64,000 nucleotides of DNA from Heterocephalus glaber (GCF_000247695.1 NW_004624805.1:438298-502297); one strand, 5' to 3'. Shown: positions 47,501 through 58,712, numbered from the stretch's first letter. The notes: a model not told the origin generated them from the letters alone. A program made the numbers and translations.

Positions 47501-50500
47501 AAATCTTGAAAAGCAGCAACAGAAAAGAGACATAGATGCAAATGTAAGAATACAACAGATTTCATGTCAGAAACTGTGCAAACCGAAACAGTATAACAAG
47601 GGAGGACAACTGTCAGCCTAGAATTCTGTAACCTGTGACAATGTACTTCAAAAGTGAAGGTTAAATAAACATTTTTTCAGACACACAAAGCCTGAGATTC
47701 TGCATCCACGGATAGACCTTGAACAATGTGTTGTTCTTCTGGTTTGCATTAGGATGCGAAAGGAAATAGTGCCAATTTCCCCACACAGAGTGGCTCCGGA
47801 TGACACCCTCTCTGGGCAGACCCTCACAGGAGCCACTCTCGGAGGGGTAATTGGGACTGGGCCAGAGAACAGCAATACTTCAGGGCTTCTACTGTCACCC
47901 CACCCGTGACTGTGTGGGCCACCAGCCAGGAAGGCAGAGGGCTAGCCCTAGGCCCCTCTGAGAAGGTGAGCCTGGGATGGATGCAGGGGTCTTGCCCTTC
48001 TCGCTAAGAAGCCAGCTGGTCATGCGTAACTGTCAGAGGGGCCGGGTCTAAAAGTGCCAGCATTAAGTCCAGCGGTCTGCACAGATGGTGTTAAAAACCT
48101 GTTTACAGAAATAACAGCAGGAAACTTTCCAGATATGGGGGAAGAGTTTAACATACAAATAAGCAAGGAATTTAGAACCCCAAATAGCGCGATCAGAGAA
48201 GGACTTCTCCATGACACATCACAGTCAAAATTCCAGAAGCCCAGCACAAAGGCAAAATCACAAGCTGTTAGAGAAAAGCATCAAATCACTTACAAGGTAA
48301 AACTATTAGAATTACAGCAGACTTCTCAACACAAACCTTATATGGAGTTACATGTTTCAAGCCCTAGAAGAAAATAAATTCTAACCAAGACTGAAAAATC
48401 CTGCAAAACTCTCTCAAAATTGGTGAATAAATAAATATCTCCACGACACACTGTGCCTTAAAAGTTCACGACCACCAAACAAGCACTCCAAAAAATTCTC
48501 AGAGAATATCCTTGAGAGAGACAAGCCAACAATGCCAGAGAGTCTAATGGAATGAACATACAGGCACAGTGAACAGGCACATCATAGGGGTGGGGGTCAG
48601 CAACAGGGGAAGAACGACACGGCAGGACTAAGTCAGTACCTTTCAAGAACAGCTCTATCTCAACTCCCCGACCAAACGACCCAGATCGGAAGATCAGACA
48701 CAAAAACAGAAGCAAATGGTATGCTGTGACAAGACACACATTTAATCCAAAAGGATATACATAATCTAAAAATCAAAGGATGGAAAACAATATTTTATGC
48801 AATGGTAGCCTCCAAACAAGCAGGAATCACTGTCCTATTTTTCAGGCAAAATGAACTTCAAGCCAAAACTATTCAGCAGAGGGAAGTAGTTCAGTGGCAC
48901 CTCCGTTGCCTGGCAAGCGCAAGGTCCTGAGTTCGATCCCCAGTACCACAAAAAAAAACAACAAAAACCCCCAACTATTCAGAAGAGGCAAAAAAGAAAA
49001 GGTCACTGCACACTGATTGACGGAACAATTCAACAGGAGGAGATAACAATTCTAAATATATTAAGACTATTAGAGTTAAAGACATCATATTACAGTGATA
49101 TATGCATACTCACATTGACAGCAGCACAATCCATAATAGCTAAATCCTGGAAGCAGCCTGTATGCCCATCACCAGATGAATGGACAAAGAAAATGTGGCA
49201 TTTATACACAATGGAGTACTACTTTACCATAAAGAAGGATAATTTTGTGTCATTTACAGGAAAATGGATGCACCTTCAGACCATGAGGTTAACCGAAATA
49301 AATCAGACACACACGCTTAAATGCCACATTGTTTCTCTTCTATGAAGAGCCCAAAATATTAATAAATTAAAGAGAAAAATAAGAGGCTGATAATAGGAAA
49401 TAGGGAGATAGAACTTTTGCAATAAAAAAAGAGACTGAGAGAGAGGCGGGGGAAGTAAAAAGAGGTGGGGTGTGTTGTGTACACGTAGCGACTCCCCATG
49501 GTGAATGTTCTCATTGTGCACTGCAGACAGGTGCTAACAAAATAATTCTTTTTTAAAAAGAAAGGAGGGAAAGAAGTGGAAAGAGAAAAAGGGGATGAGG
49601 GTGGTAAAACAATATGTACATGTTACGTGCTCTGCCAGTTGTGCTGGCCCATGCCTGTAACTCCAGCACTTGGGACGCTGGGGCAGGAAGATTGCCATGA
49701 ATTCGAGGCCAGCCTGGACTACACACCAAGAAACTGTCTGAAAAAAACTAAAACTAAACTAAACTAAATGTTACATGTTCTGACAAAGCAGATATATACC
49801 TTGTGCTTGCATTAGATACAAGACTTTGTAGAGAGGAGAAGGAAAAAGGGAAAAAGCCAGGCACAGTGGCCCACGCCTGCTGATCAGCACTCAGGAGGCT
49901 CGGGCGGGAGGATCAGAGTTTGGGGCCAGGTTGGGCTACACTGAGTTCAAGGCCAGCCTGGACACAGCCAGGCCCTATGGAAAATAAAGGGCAGGCAAAG
50001 AGTAAGTTCATTGACATTATATACACAATAGGTGTGTCTCTGAGGTTATAAATTTAGTGACATAGAAGCACAGCTTTTTCTGGGGGAACATGGAGGCCCA
50101 TTCCAAGCATAGAGAAAGGAACATCAAGAAAAGCGAATGAACGATGGGTGTCTTTAGAGTGGGGAAGCAAGATGCGTGCATATCCTGAGACCCAGGCTAC
50201 CATCTTAAGGGGCGTGGCTCCCGCCAGCAGGGCTGCCTCGGTGGCCATTTTGGGAATGTGTTCATTTTTGGACTTAAAGCCACTGTATCCCACCCCGGGT
50301 TTGGGTTTAAGTTTGTCGAGTGAAGCTCTGAGAGATTTTGTGCCCCTTAAGAACCCTGGCGGACTATTATGTTTAGGGAGTGGGGCTAGTGCAGTTCCTG
50401 GGATAGAAATGGCATGGTTAGTCTAGGTGTTTCCTGGGCTCAGGAGCTTTGGGCAACACCAGCTTCCCTACCTCCTTACACCCACTATTTTTTTTTTTTT

Positions 50501-53500
50501 AGTTTAGCACCGTTTATTTGTGATCTCAGCTGTTGTCATGGCTGCTGTGCATCAGCCTGTTCTCAAAGCATAACATGCTCTTCCATTCCTCTCATCCAGG
50601 ACAGAAGGATCTTCCAGGTGGCACACCAACAGAACAAGGGACTCCGATGATGCCAGCTTCAATGATGGTGCCATCCAGAGAGGGAGAAGGTCAGGGCACA
50701 TTCAACCGCGGCTTCCAGAGGTTTTGCAAAGGGAGCCTTTGGGGGCCCAGCCTTCTGGCATTCTAGTGCAAGTGCGATTAGGAGAGGAGAGAGAAGGGGA
50801 CCCGAGGGCAGGCAGGGTCTGGGTCTGGGTCTGGAGGAGGGTGTTCCGGCCCCAGGGCCACGGGGCTGGAGTCCCAGAGACACCCTCTGGGGAAGGCAGC
50901 GTAGCAGCCCAGCCTTTCTGTCAGACTAAGGGCCACAGGCTCTGCTGGACTCGGAAGGGCTTGTGCATGTGTCTACAACAGTCAAGAGGAGTCACTTCAG
51001 GGGATCAGGAAGGTAGAACAGCAGAGAGGGGAGAGCTGATGAAAAATACCTCATTCCCTTTCTTACCCACATGTGAAGCTGGCTCTGAGTTGCTGGCATG
51101 GGGTGGGGGGGCAAGCCTGAGAATCTTGAAAATAAGAGTTCTAGAGCTACGTCTTTGCAGCCTGGACAGAGCCTGGCAGGAGGGCAGAAACTACGACTGC
51201 CCCGGAACAGAGAGTAAGGCACATGTGCCTGAGAAGACAGTGCTAACACGGGCTGCCAAGGCGAGCGCCAGGGCCAGAACCAGGGCAGGCGAGTGACTGC
51301 TGCTGGCTCTGACGGTCACAGCCAGCCATATGATTATGGACCAACTCCCATGGCACTGTGCCCCTCCAGGCTGGCACCAAGCTGGCAGAAGCAAGGTCTA
51401 CCTACGAATGCATGGGAGAAAGACTCCCAAATGGTCCGCTGCTAAACGCAGTCACTGGGCTCACTGCTAGTCTTTAATAAGAGCCACATGATGGTGGCAT
51501 TATTACTAACAGTGGTGATGCCAGTAAGAGGATACTTGGCCCTCTACGAGCTTCCTCCCTGAGGCCCCTCGGTTATGAAGACAACATCAGCCTCCCCACA
51601 ACCTATTATCCCCCAGGTTACAGCTGGGGAAACCGAAGCAGAGCTGCAGAGGGACTCACCACATACTGATTCAGGGCCACAGGAGACAACTAGAGCTCAG
51701 TCTGGACTCCACTGTGGAGCCGACCTGGCAGTTACTCCCACAGCCTTCTCATGACCTGCACCCTGCGCTTGTTCCTGACATTTGATCACTGAAGGAGCAA
51801 GCTTGCCGGTGACTCGTCCTAAGGACGGAGCTCTGCTGCCCAAGTCTTCAAGCTTTTCCCCTTGATTCTCCTCCCTCATGTGCTGCCCTGCCTCTCTACA
51901 ACCTTGGCTGTACACACAAGGAACATGGATTCATCAGTCCTGTTAAGAGGCCAATTTTCCAGGACAAAGAACAGACTGAAACTAACAGGTTAAATAGACG
52001 TGCAAAAGGGAGGTGAGGGATGGGCAGGGAAGAGGGCTTTATTGTTCAGTGAAATTACATCGGAAAAAAACCAGCCAAATAAAAGCGCTTTGCCTTAAAA
52101 AAAATAAAAATAAAAATAAATTTAGTGACATAAAATAAAGAGTAACAGCATAATAAGGGAAATAAAAATTAAGGAATTTATATAAAATATGACGATAACT
52201 GCTAAAGGTGAAAATCTCGACACATCATCAAAGACACACGGCACATATGATAAGGTAGGCCAGGGCAGAGAGCGATCATATTTGACTGAACAATGACATA
52301 AATTTAATCCACCTACTTTAAGAAAAAGTTTTAGATTTCCCTGCCCTCCAAAACCAAATTCTATCCCGTATAAAAGGGAATCAAGGGAGCAAAGCAGTTC
52401 AGACAGGGGCAGAGAGCATAAACCAGAGAAAGATTTATGCACAGATAAAAATGGGAATAGAAAGGAAGCGGCGGCTGCGTGCGGACACAGGACAGGGTAC
52501 AGCTCCAAGGCGAGCACACAACAGCGCCCAGCCCACAAGGGTGCGGTCCTGCGGAGCGCGGGGCAGTGCGCACTCGGCACGCTCGCCTCTACGCAGCGGC
52601 CGGCGCCAGGCCAGGGGCCGCACACCGCCAGGGGGCCGGAAAGGCAGCGCGCTGGGACCAGGCGCTGAGCAAGCGCGCGTGCGCCTGGCCTCCTCCCGCA
52701 GAGCGCCCCTGAAAACCGATCAGTCCCGGGCGGGCCGCAAGGGGAACCACTGGGGAGGGCCCCTGGCGCCGACGCTGGCGGGAGCAGCCGAGGCTGGGCT
52801 CCAGAACAACGCAGGGTCTCCAAAAATCATTAACGCGAGTGCTACGCTGTTAAAAGGGCCCTGTGCCTCGTTTTAAAAATTTATCTCTGAGGTCAAAAAG
52901 GCAGTACAAAATGCGCTATGGTATTTTAAAAAGTCAAAATTAATAAGATACAGTTAAAGCAGTGGCCAGAGGGACGCTGACAAATAGTTATGCCCAGAAG
53001 AAAAACAGGAAAATAAATGAAGTCACTCAACTCATGACTACAGAAAATTATATGGGAAGAATGCAGAATGGAGGAAATACTATAAAAACAAGCTGATGCA
53101 TTAGAAAGCGTGAAGAAAGGACTAATCAGCTCTAGAAGCTGTTTTGAGGTACTCTATATGGGGGTTCCCGGCTCCCAGTCGGTCCAGGAGACAGACACAC
53201 ACGAGGATCGAGGATCGACGGAGGTGCCCGGGAGGGAGCCCTGCTGGATAGGAGAGAACTGTTTAGAAAAGTGAGATGATTCTAGCCCCTTCCTGCTGGG
53301 GAGAGTGTTGGTTACTCGGCCTGTATGGATGAGGTCGAAACTGGCTGAGAGCTACTTCTGAGAAAGCGCAGCTTGCTCTATTCTTACAACACAAGAGACA
53401 CAAAAATTGCAGCAAGTCAGGAAAGACAGCCAGGTATAAATGCCAAGATTTCAGCCAATGCCAAAGTCTGGCTCCCTTCCCACTCAAGGCAATTCACTTA

Positions 53501-56500
53501 AATCATGTGGGTGACAGATTAAGAAATATAAACACGAAATGACTGAGAAAATTTTCTTCAGTTTCACAGTGCTCCAAGAAAAACTCAATGGTATGGGCAA
53601 TCCGGGCAGGGGAGCCTGGGAAGACAGGGCAGCAGATTCCAGCGGAAATGCAGAGAGAAAAGCCTTTTGAAAACTGAACAACGCTGAGTCAGGAGGATCA
53701 CTATGCGTTCCAGGCCAGGCTGGACTGTATAGCAAGGCGCCATTTCAAAAACTAAAACAAATTGAACAGAGTCCTGGGGATCTATGGGACAATATCTGTT
53801 ATTATGCCACATAGAAACAGAAGAAGGAGAAAGGCAGATATTTTTGAAGATATAATTACAAATTTTCCAAATTTAATAAGAATTATAAACCCACAGATCC
53901 AAGAAATTCAGTGAACTCAAATACCTGTACATGCCTATCTTCCGCCCCATAAATTACTTAGATTATGATGAAAATTCACATACCTTCCAGTGAATCGTAA
54001 ATCTTTTGACCCCATTTAGCAAAGTAAAGAGAACCAGCTCCTGCCCAGGGGAAGCAAATCAGCCTGAAAATTGCTTTGGGCTTCGCATATAAGCAGTTGA
54101 AAACTTTTTCATTCCTAGGGAAAAATTCAAACACATTTCACATTACAGGTATCAGCTCAGTTCTCCAAACTGACTTAAGTGTATTTTAATGAAAATCTTC
54201 ATTAAAGGCACACACATTCAGATATAATGTGACTGGCATCTTTTCTAAGAAGAAAGGGAAAAAGGTTTTTATGGTCTGTGTTTGACAATCTGAATATATA
54301 AACTGAGACGTAGTTGAAGTAGTTGAGTATCTATGTAGAACCCTTAGCAAGCACATTTTGTAGGTGCAGTGAAGGCGATGGAAATCTGTGTTTGCCTTTT
54401 CACCAGTCCGGGAAGAGTTAGTTGCACCCTAACAGTTCAAGGGCAGCTTCAATTTCAATGCCTTCATTAGTGCCAGAGTCACTTTTAATTTATCTAGAAG
54501 CTTTCCAGAGCATAGAATTGTCATTCCCCATTGAGTGTGTGATAACCCAGGCTTTTGAATCTACATATAACATTATTGGAAAGTTTATCCCAAGAGCCAG
54601 GTAACCAGCCAGTTGATGTTCAGAAATTGTCTTTTTTAAAAAGCCATCCCATTTGTATGTTTGTATTCTCCATAATTTAAACCCTCCCTATAAAGTTCCC
54701 AAATTCAACATTACATGTTTTACAAAGATATCTATATATAAAACCTTCCCCAAAAGGAGACCATAAAGCTTTGTATTATGACTTCAAGTCTGTTTTATCT
54801 CGTTTTTCCTTTCATTTTGCTGTTACATATCAGTTTGTCAGGTGGTCTTGATAAACATCCAAAACTAACATCTGCTGAGATCGGTCGAGTTGGGCTGCTA
54901 AGTGAGGACTCCGTTCTTCCTGCTGTGGTCACTGGAAGCCAGCGTGGGGCAGTGCACATAAACAAGAGGGTCACAAATTCAGCCCAGCCCCGCCACGTAG
55001 ATGCTTACTAAGACCCTACCTCAAAAGAGAAAATAAGGAAGACAGCGTTTGTGGCTCCAGGGGAAGGCTGAGCTCCATCCTCAGCACCACTGTCTCCCGT
55101 TCTCCATCAGGGAGGTGGCTCCTTGGTGAGAGCCTGCAGGCCCAGTTAGGCACAAGTGAAAACACTTTTGGAGGAAAGATTATTTTTGAAGAAAAATTCC
55201 TCATCTTATAACTGCTGGTGTAAAGATAAAAGCAAAAGAAAAAGGACTAATTCCAGGTCATTTTCCTTTAAAGAGCATTTGTACAGGAAGCCGTGCAGTC
55301 CCTCGTAGCAGACTCAGTGCTAACAGGCCAGCAGCTCGAAGTTAAATCTCTACAGGCATCCACCAGCTTCTTGAAAAAGACTTAAGCACTACCACAGCTT
55401 GGTAAAAACTACGAAGAAGTGACTTTCCTAAGCCTTATTTTTTTTTAAGTTCTTGAAGAGTCTAGAACAATTAACTGAATTTAACATTTCTTTAAAACAA
55501 TTCCTCCCCATGCCTTTGGTTTTTTGAGACAGGGTCTCGCTACATAGCCCAGGCGGGCCTCGAACTCGATGATCTTCCTGCCTCAGCCTTGTGGGTGCCG
55601 GGATTACAGGCATGTGCCACCACGTCAGGCTCTAAAATAAGTCTCTATGTTTAAAGCCAAGAAGCCCTATTTTCATCTGTTGAGATTCTTTGTGCGCTAA
55701 CAGATTTTTTAAAGCGTGTTAGGACAGGAGGAGATGAAGCTGTGCCTGGCTCGAAGACTCTGTGGGATCAAGGCGGCCTTGAAGCCGAAGAACACAATGT
55801 TAGTGGCTGCAGAACGAGGAGGGCCCAGGGGTGTCTCCTTCTGTCTGGGGCCCTGTGGGCCCTGGAGCCGGAGCTGCCTCCACTCTCTTCATCTGTGAGT
55901 CTCGGGACCGCGGAAACCCCTGCGGCGGGCACTTGAGGCTGCACGAGGGCGCAGGCCGGCCTCTCCCAGGGCCACGCCAGGGGCGCACCCTGGGCTCCGC
56001 GCCTCCCCAGCCTCCGGGCTGCTTCACCTGTGCAAAAGAGCCAGAGACCAACAGAACGGACTCGCCGTCTCTCTCCGCCCGTCCGCTTCTGCCTAGTGCT
56101 GAGACTCGGTCCGATGTGCTCGCCGCACGGTGACCAGAGGCTGCCGACACGGTCCAGGCCCAGACCCCAGCTCCACCCACCCCCGACCCGCGGCCCACGC
56201 CGCCAGGCAGCCTAGCCGCTTTGCGTTCCCTGGGCCTCCTCTTCAGAGAATCTTCCTTGCAAGGCGCGGTGAGGCTTAAGAGCATCCAAAGCGCCCACTC
56301 CCGCTTTAGGCGCATACACTAAGGGAAAACAAGCGTTATTTTCACTTATTTGACAGCGGACACAACTGAAAATCAGAAAACAGTAAGTCACTCAGCCAGT
56401 TGACAGATCGGGATTAAGACAGACCCTGCTAGGTTTAAAAGCTGCTTCCTTACTTAACCCTTTTCCCAGATCCTCAGCATCAGCACACAAGTGGGTTGCT

Positions 56501-56861
56501 AACTGGCAGGCGGCAGAAGAGGCTCTATCCCAGCAGCTCTGGAATGGGGAGTTGAGACCCCAGCCTGCTCCCCACTGTGGTGTGTGAACTGCTCCTTGTC
56601 TTTACCTGGCCTACACACGTGTCTCGGCCCATACAGAGATGCACAGTTTTGCCATAAATAAACACCACCGAGTCAAGGCCATTTTACACAGTAAGCTGTT
56701 GGTGTCATCATGCCCTCGCGGGCAGCATTGAGTGCCAGCTTAGGCTTCCGAGGAAGCCTCTTAGTCTTACAAAGGCATGCATCCAAGCACCTGGGGGAGC
56801 AGGGGCAGGTTGCCCAAGGAATCATCTACCTGCTTCTCTCTGCATGGACTCTTCTCTCCAT
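38394..56861 (-). CDS. OLAH: OLAH, S-acyl fatty acid synthase thioesterase (complete coding set)
   Basis: Thioesterase II hydrolyses acyl chains from the acyl carrier protein of fatty acid synthase, releasing medium-chain or oleoyl products in the cytosol. Seven coding exons, in transcript order: 56830-56861, 53984-54114, 44852-44990, 42392-42491, 41564-41733, 38820-38902 and 38394-38536. They total 798 nt, that is 265 residues plus TAG, the length I recall for the 265-residue human isoform. All phases join. Landmarks are [19 protein letters not shown], the nucleophile elbow GHSLG (human GHSMG, from memory; the Ser codon is split AG|C), [10 protein letters not shown] with the catalytic Asp, and [11 protein letters not shown] with the catalytic His. 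I infer a functional enzyme. Non-coding 5' exons were not resolved. Confidence 0.93.
38820..38902 (-). CDS. OLAH: OLAH penultimate exon (catalytic Asp)
   Basis: It encodes [20 protein letters not shown] and EDITKDME, ending G|gtgaaa. Its acceptor (CTGTCCACAG) lies inside one arm of a perfect 15-bp inverted repeat, 38901-38915 with 38926-38940. Confidence 0.93.
38901..38940. repeat. Perfect 15-bp inverted repeat over an OLAH 3' splice site
   Basis: AGCTGTGGACAGGGC (38901-38915) and its exact reverse complement GCCCTGTCCACAGCT (38926-38940) flank a 10-base loop. The arm proximal to the exon contains the AG (38904-38903) and first two bases of the OLAH exon. Confidence 0.95.
41028..41150 (+). 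repeat. B1-like SINE
   Basis: 'agctgggtgtggtggtgcac' through 'agcaagaccctggctcaaaa'. Confidence 0.8.
41255..41342 (-). repeat. ID-like SINE
   Basis: 'cttggtaacagggatcaaac' through 'gctgagctacatccccggcc'. Confidence 0.8.
41564..41733 (-). CDS. OLAH: OLAH exon 5
   Basis: It encodes [20 protein letters not shown] and [20 protein letters not shown] through NILSKY, ending AG|gtaagt. HELSEEQ and the LGGIPK stretch align with the lid region of human OLAH. Confidence 0.94.
42392..42491 (-). CDS. OLAH: OLAH exon 4 (after nucleophile elbow)
   Basis: It begins with the C that completes the catalytic Ser codon and encodes [20 protein letters not shown] and [13 protein letters not shown], ending TAT|gtaagt. 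Leu follows Ser where Met is usual in the GHSMG elbow. Confidence 0.95.
42705..43063 (+). repeat. MaLR-like LTR
   Basis: 'ctggaatgtcccccaaaggt', 'tgctgggaggtgggggactt' and 'attttgttactattatggaa' follow the order of mammalian MaLR LTRs. It is solo, in an OLAH intron. Confidence 0.55.
43142..43612 (+). mobile_element. Near full-length non-autonomous hAT element
   Basis: The 5' end 'cagcagttctcaaaggatgg' and 3' end 'aaaggtttgtgaacttct' form imperfect terminal inverted repeats. The body includes 'gaggtcaaagctactttcag' and 'gctcttcggcatcctc'. Related to the remnant at 8133-8400. Confidence 0.6.
43740..44750 (+). repeat. Old L1 3' end, MIR and a second L1 tail
   Basis: 43790-44165 looks like an ancient L1 3' region and G-rich tail. 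44271-44445 is a minus MIR ('gcttatagagaaggaaacta', 'aactttccaaaggtcacata'). 44630-44745 is another L1 3'UTR end resembling 49376-49560. Confidence 0.5.
44852..44990 (-). CDS. OLAH: OLAH exon 3 (up to nucleophile Ser)
   Basis: It encodes [20 protein letters not shown] and [11 protein letters not shown], ending with AG of the Ser codon before gtattt. GRESR..EEP and FAFFGHS are hallmarks of type II thioesterases. Confidence 0.95.
45240..49560 (+). repeat. L1/HAL1-derived mosaic in an OLAH intron
   Basis: Degraded plus-strand LINE pieces lie at 45840-46170 (5' region, 'gggattaacaacagattaga'), 47330-47690 and 48100-48770 (ORF1 to inter-ORF region, 'acagatccaagaagg'). At 48780-49340 is the end of ORF2 ('gtggcatttatacacaatgg'), and at 49376-49560 a G-rich 3'UTR. 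All frames are broken. An ID-like SINE is inserted at 48885-48950, and unique sequence occupies about 46400-47170. Confidence 0.6.
48885..48950 (+). repeat. ID-like SINE inserted in L1
   Basis: 'agtagttcagtggcacctcc' through 'tgagttcgatccccagtacc', interrupting the L1 sequence, so it is younger than it. Confidence 0.75.
49640..49985 (+). repeat. Two B1-like SINEs
   Basis: Copies at 49640-49770 ('cacttgggacgctggggcag') and 49855-49985 ('cagcactcaggaggctcggg'). Confidence 0.7.
49986..53983 (-). other. OLAH intron with L1 ORF2 remnants and a GC-rich island
   Basis: The stretch 50000-52030 is largely unique and moderately GC-rich; several open frames occur but none is recognisable. L1 ORF2 remnants (about 52100-52440 and 52880-53150) flank a CpG-rich block (52450-52820). 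An unclassified LTR-like, CpG-bearing piece follows at 53160-53260, and an HAL1-like remnant lies at 53820-53930. Confidence 0.5.
52450..52820. other. CpG-dense 370-bp island inside L1 remnants
   Basis: It is strikingly GC/CpG-rich against AT-rich L1 pieces on both sides. The minus strand has a long open frame across it, but the protein is unremarkable (Ala/Pro/Arg/Cys-rich) and continues into L1 sequence. It may be an inserted promoter-like or transduced fragment. Confidence 0.45.
53984..54114 (-). CDS. OLAH: OLAH exon 2
   Basis: It encodes [20 protein letters not shown] and [23 protein letters not shown], ending G|gtatgt. FPWAGAGS forms the oxyanion-hole region of type II thioesterases. 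Confidence 0.95.
55520..55635 (-). repeat. B1-like SINE
   Basis: 'ttttgagacagggtctcgct' through 'gcatgtgccaccacgtcagg'. Confidence 0.8.
55860..56260. promoter_or_regulatory. CpG-rich block in OLAH intron 1
   Basis: About 400 bp of GC-rich, CpG-containing sequence between OLAH coding exons 1 and 2. It could be a promoter for shorter OLAH transcripts or for an unannotated transcript. No TATA box or CCAAT box was seen. Confidence 0.35.
56830..56861 (-). CDS. OLAH: OLAH first coding exon
   Basis: On the minus strand ATG GAG AGA begins [10 protein letters not shown], followed by AG|gtagat, which completes an Arg with the next exon. Human OLAH starts M-E-R with the same number of codons before the same split Arg codon, as I recall it. 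The internal residues differ and the donor is suboptimal, so the assignment rests on start, length and phase. Confidence 0.6.
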
Positions 56862-56889
56862 GCTCCGAGGAGGTGACCCAAAGTGCTGG

Positions 56890-56924
56890 CCTCTTGAGCA
56901 ACCTCTTGAGCAACCTCTTGAGCC
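56890..56924 (-). repeat. Three 12-bp tandem repeats upstream of the OLAH start
   Basis: On the plus strand 'cctcttgagcaa' occurs at 56890-56901 and 56902-56913, and 'cctcttgagcc' at 56914-56924. They lie 29-63 bp 5' of the ATG and so may be in the 5'UTR. Confidence 0.7.
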
Positions 56925-58239
56925 AGTGCTGAATTTAATTCCTCTTTGGGTAGAAAACCTCCAATCAGCCGTGTGGACCAAGAGGAGTGACCAGTGTCTA
57001 ATCCAATGAACGCATTGCCTGGTCTGGGCCCTGTTAAAAAAGAAGTGGCGGGGGGGTGTGGGGGTGCGGAGGAGGAGGAGGAATGGCCAGAAATGACATC
57101 ACTGTCACTTTGGGTCATATTAGACGAACAGTGCATATCTCCATCAACCAGAAAGACAACCATGTAACTTTGCTAAACACGGCAAACAAAGATGTGTCAG
57201 TTTTCTAGATACCTGTCAAGTTGTGCTCTTTCTAAATCATAAGAAAGAGGGATTCTGAGAGAGTCTTCACTGCCATACTTAACTTCGTTCTAGTGTCACA
57301 AGTTTCAAAAATTCAGAAAAGGAGAAGAAAAATAATCATGAAAGGATCTGTAATTTTAAAAGACTTTTGTCGCTTACTTCCTAGGCATTCCTTGAGTCAC
57401 CAGCAATTCCTTCAAGGTCATATTGGCCTCACTTCGTGGTCAGACTCAGACTGTTCCTGGGGCACTGGCTGATTACCCAGCCCATTGCTCTTGTAGTGCC
57501 GAGCTGAGTGCTCAAAGGTCCAGGAAGACTTGGTTACAGAGAAGAGCAAAGTTCACTTTGTTCTTGGAGCCTTTTTAGAGATATGGCAATGGTCCTGAGA
57601 AGAGCCCTCAGAAGAACCAATTAGATGATTCACAGGGCTCTCACTGACTCAGTGCACCCACTTTCTTCTTGGGATACAAAATGCCAGAAATGATGCTGTT
57701 TCTACCTACACACATCGGCAGGAAGATGTGAGACACATGTGTTCGGTGTTTACATTGAAGACTGTTTCTGAGGGCTACAGAGCTCCAGTAAAACCAGGGT
57801 GGCTCGCTCTGATCTACTCACTGGAGCAGGTGATAGACTTCTTTTTGTTAATCTTTGACTTGGCATGCCCTGCAATCAGTAATGCCAAAGAGGATTAAAT
57901 GTATTTAGGGTTATTAGCCAAAGGGTACTTTCTTTAGATCAAGATAGTCTGTCTCATTTCTCAACATTGGTAGGATCCTGTAATACTGACCATGAGAAGC
58001 ATCTGTTTGATTGGAACCAAAGAGTCCAAAGGCTGCGGTTTTTCCAGAACTGATACATGACACCAGTCTGAAGATAGAATATGCTCGTGATCCCAAGAAG
58101 AATGAGTAACAAAGAATGGAAGAGAAAAATCAAAGCTGAGCATGGTGGCTCTGCAGATCCCAAGGAAAACAGATTCTAAAGAAAAGAAAGTTGTCTATAG
58201 ATTCATCATAATGAAACTACAAAAAGAAAAAGAAAAAGG

Positions 58240-58410
58240 AGAGCTGGTCATGGTGGTACAGCATGTGGAAGGCTGAAACAGGAAGATCCCAAGTTCCAGC
58301 CCAAACCGGGCAATTTAGTGGCGTAGCAAGACACTGTCTCAAAAATAAATAAAAATAAAGAGGGGTGGGGATGTAACTCAGTGCAAAAGCCCTGGCTTCA
58401 ATCTGCAGTG
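58240..58410 (+). repeat. B1-like SINE with ID-like tail
   Basis: 'gctggtcatggtggtacagc', 'acactgtctcaaaaataaat', then 'gtggggatgtaactcagtgc' and 'aatctgcagtgctgg'. Confidence 0.6.
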
Positions 58411-58628
58411 CTGGGAAGGGGAAAAAAAGAGCGCAATAAACACAAAGGCAAGTATGAGCAGCCAGGCAGGGAGGTAAGCTTGGAATATCACCTCTGTGTG
58501 AACACCACTCGGACCCGAGCAGTGTAGAAAGGCAGAAGAGTGCAAAGTGATATCCTCGTGTGCTAAAGACAGAATCCCAACTTAGAACCTGAATACTCAG
58601 TGAAAGCATCTTCTAAGAAATGGAAAAG

Positions 58629-58712
58629 TAGGGCTGGGGATTTAGCTCAGTGGTTTCACCACCTGCTGCGCAAGCGCAAGGACCCGAGTTCGATCCTCGG
58701 TACCAAAAAACA
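58629..58712 (+). repeat. ID-like SINE
   Basis: 'agggctggggatttagctca' through 'cgagttcgatcctcggtacc'. Confidence 0.8.

Larger units (their letters stand above)
54115..56829 (-). other. OLAH intron 1 with CpG-rich block
   Basis: It holds a minus B1-like SINE (55520-55635) and a GC/CpG-rich block (55860-56260) with no coding match. The block could be an internal alternative promoter. The rest is AT-rich and unremarkable. Confidence 0.5.

Noticed and set aside
47330..48770. CRISPR-like or tandem array from recurring similar segments
   Set aside because: The similarities are between separate L1/HAL1 pieces and not regularly spaced repeats, and this is mammalian DNA.
52122..52823. 233-codon minus-strand frame
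   Set aside because: It runs from a CpG-rich block into degraded L1 sequence, has an Ala/Pro/Arg/Cys composition typical of GC-rich non-coding DNA, and matches no family I know.
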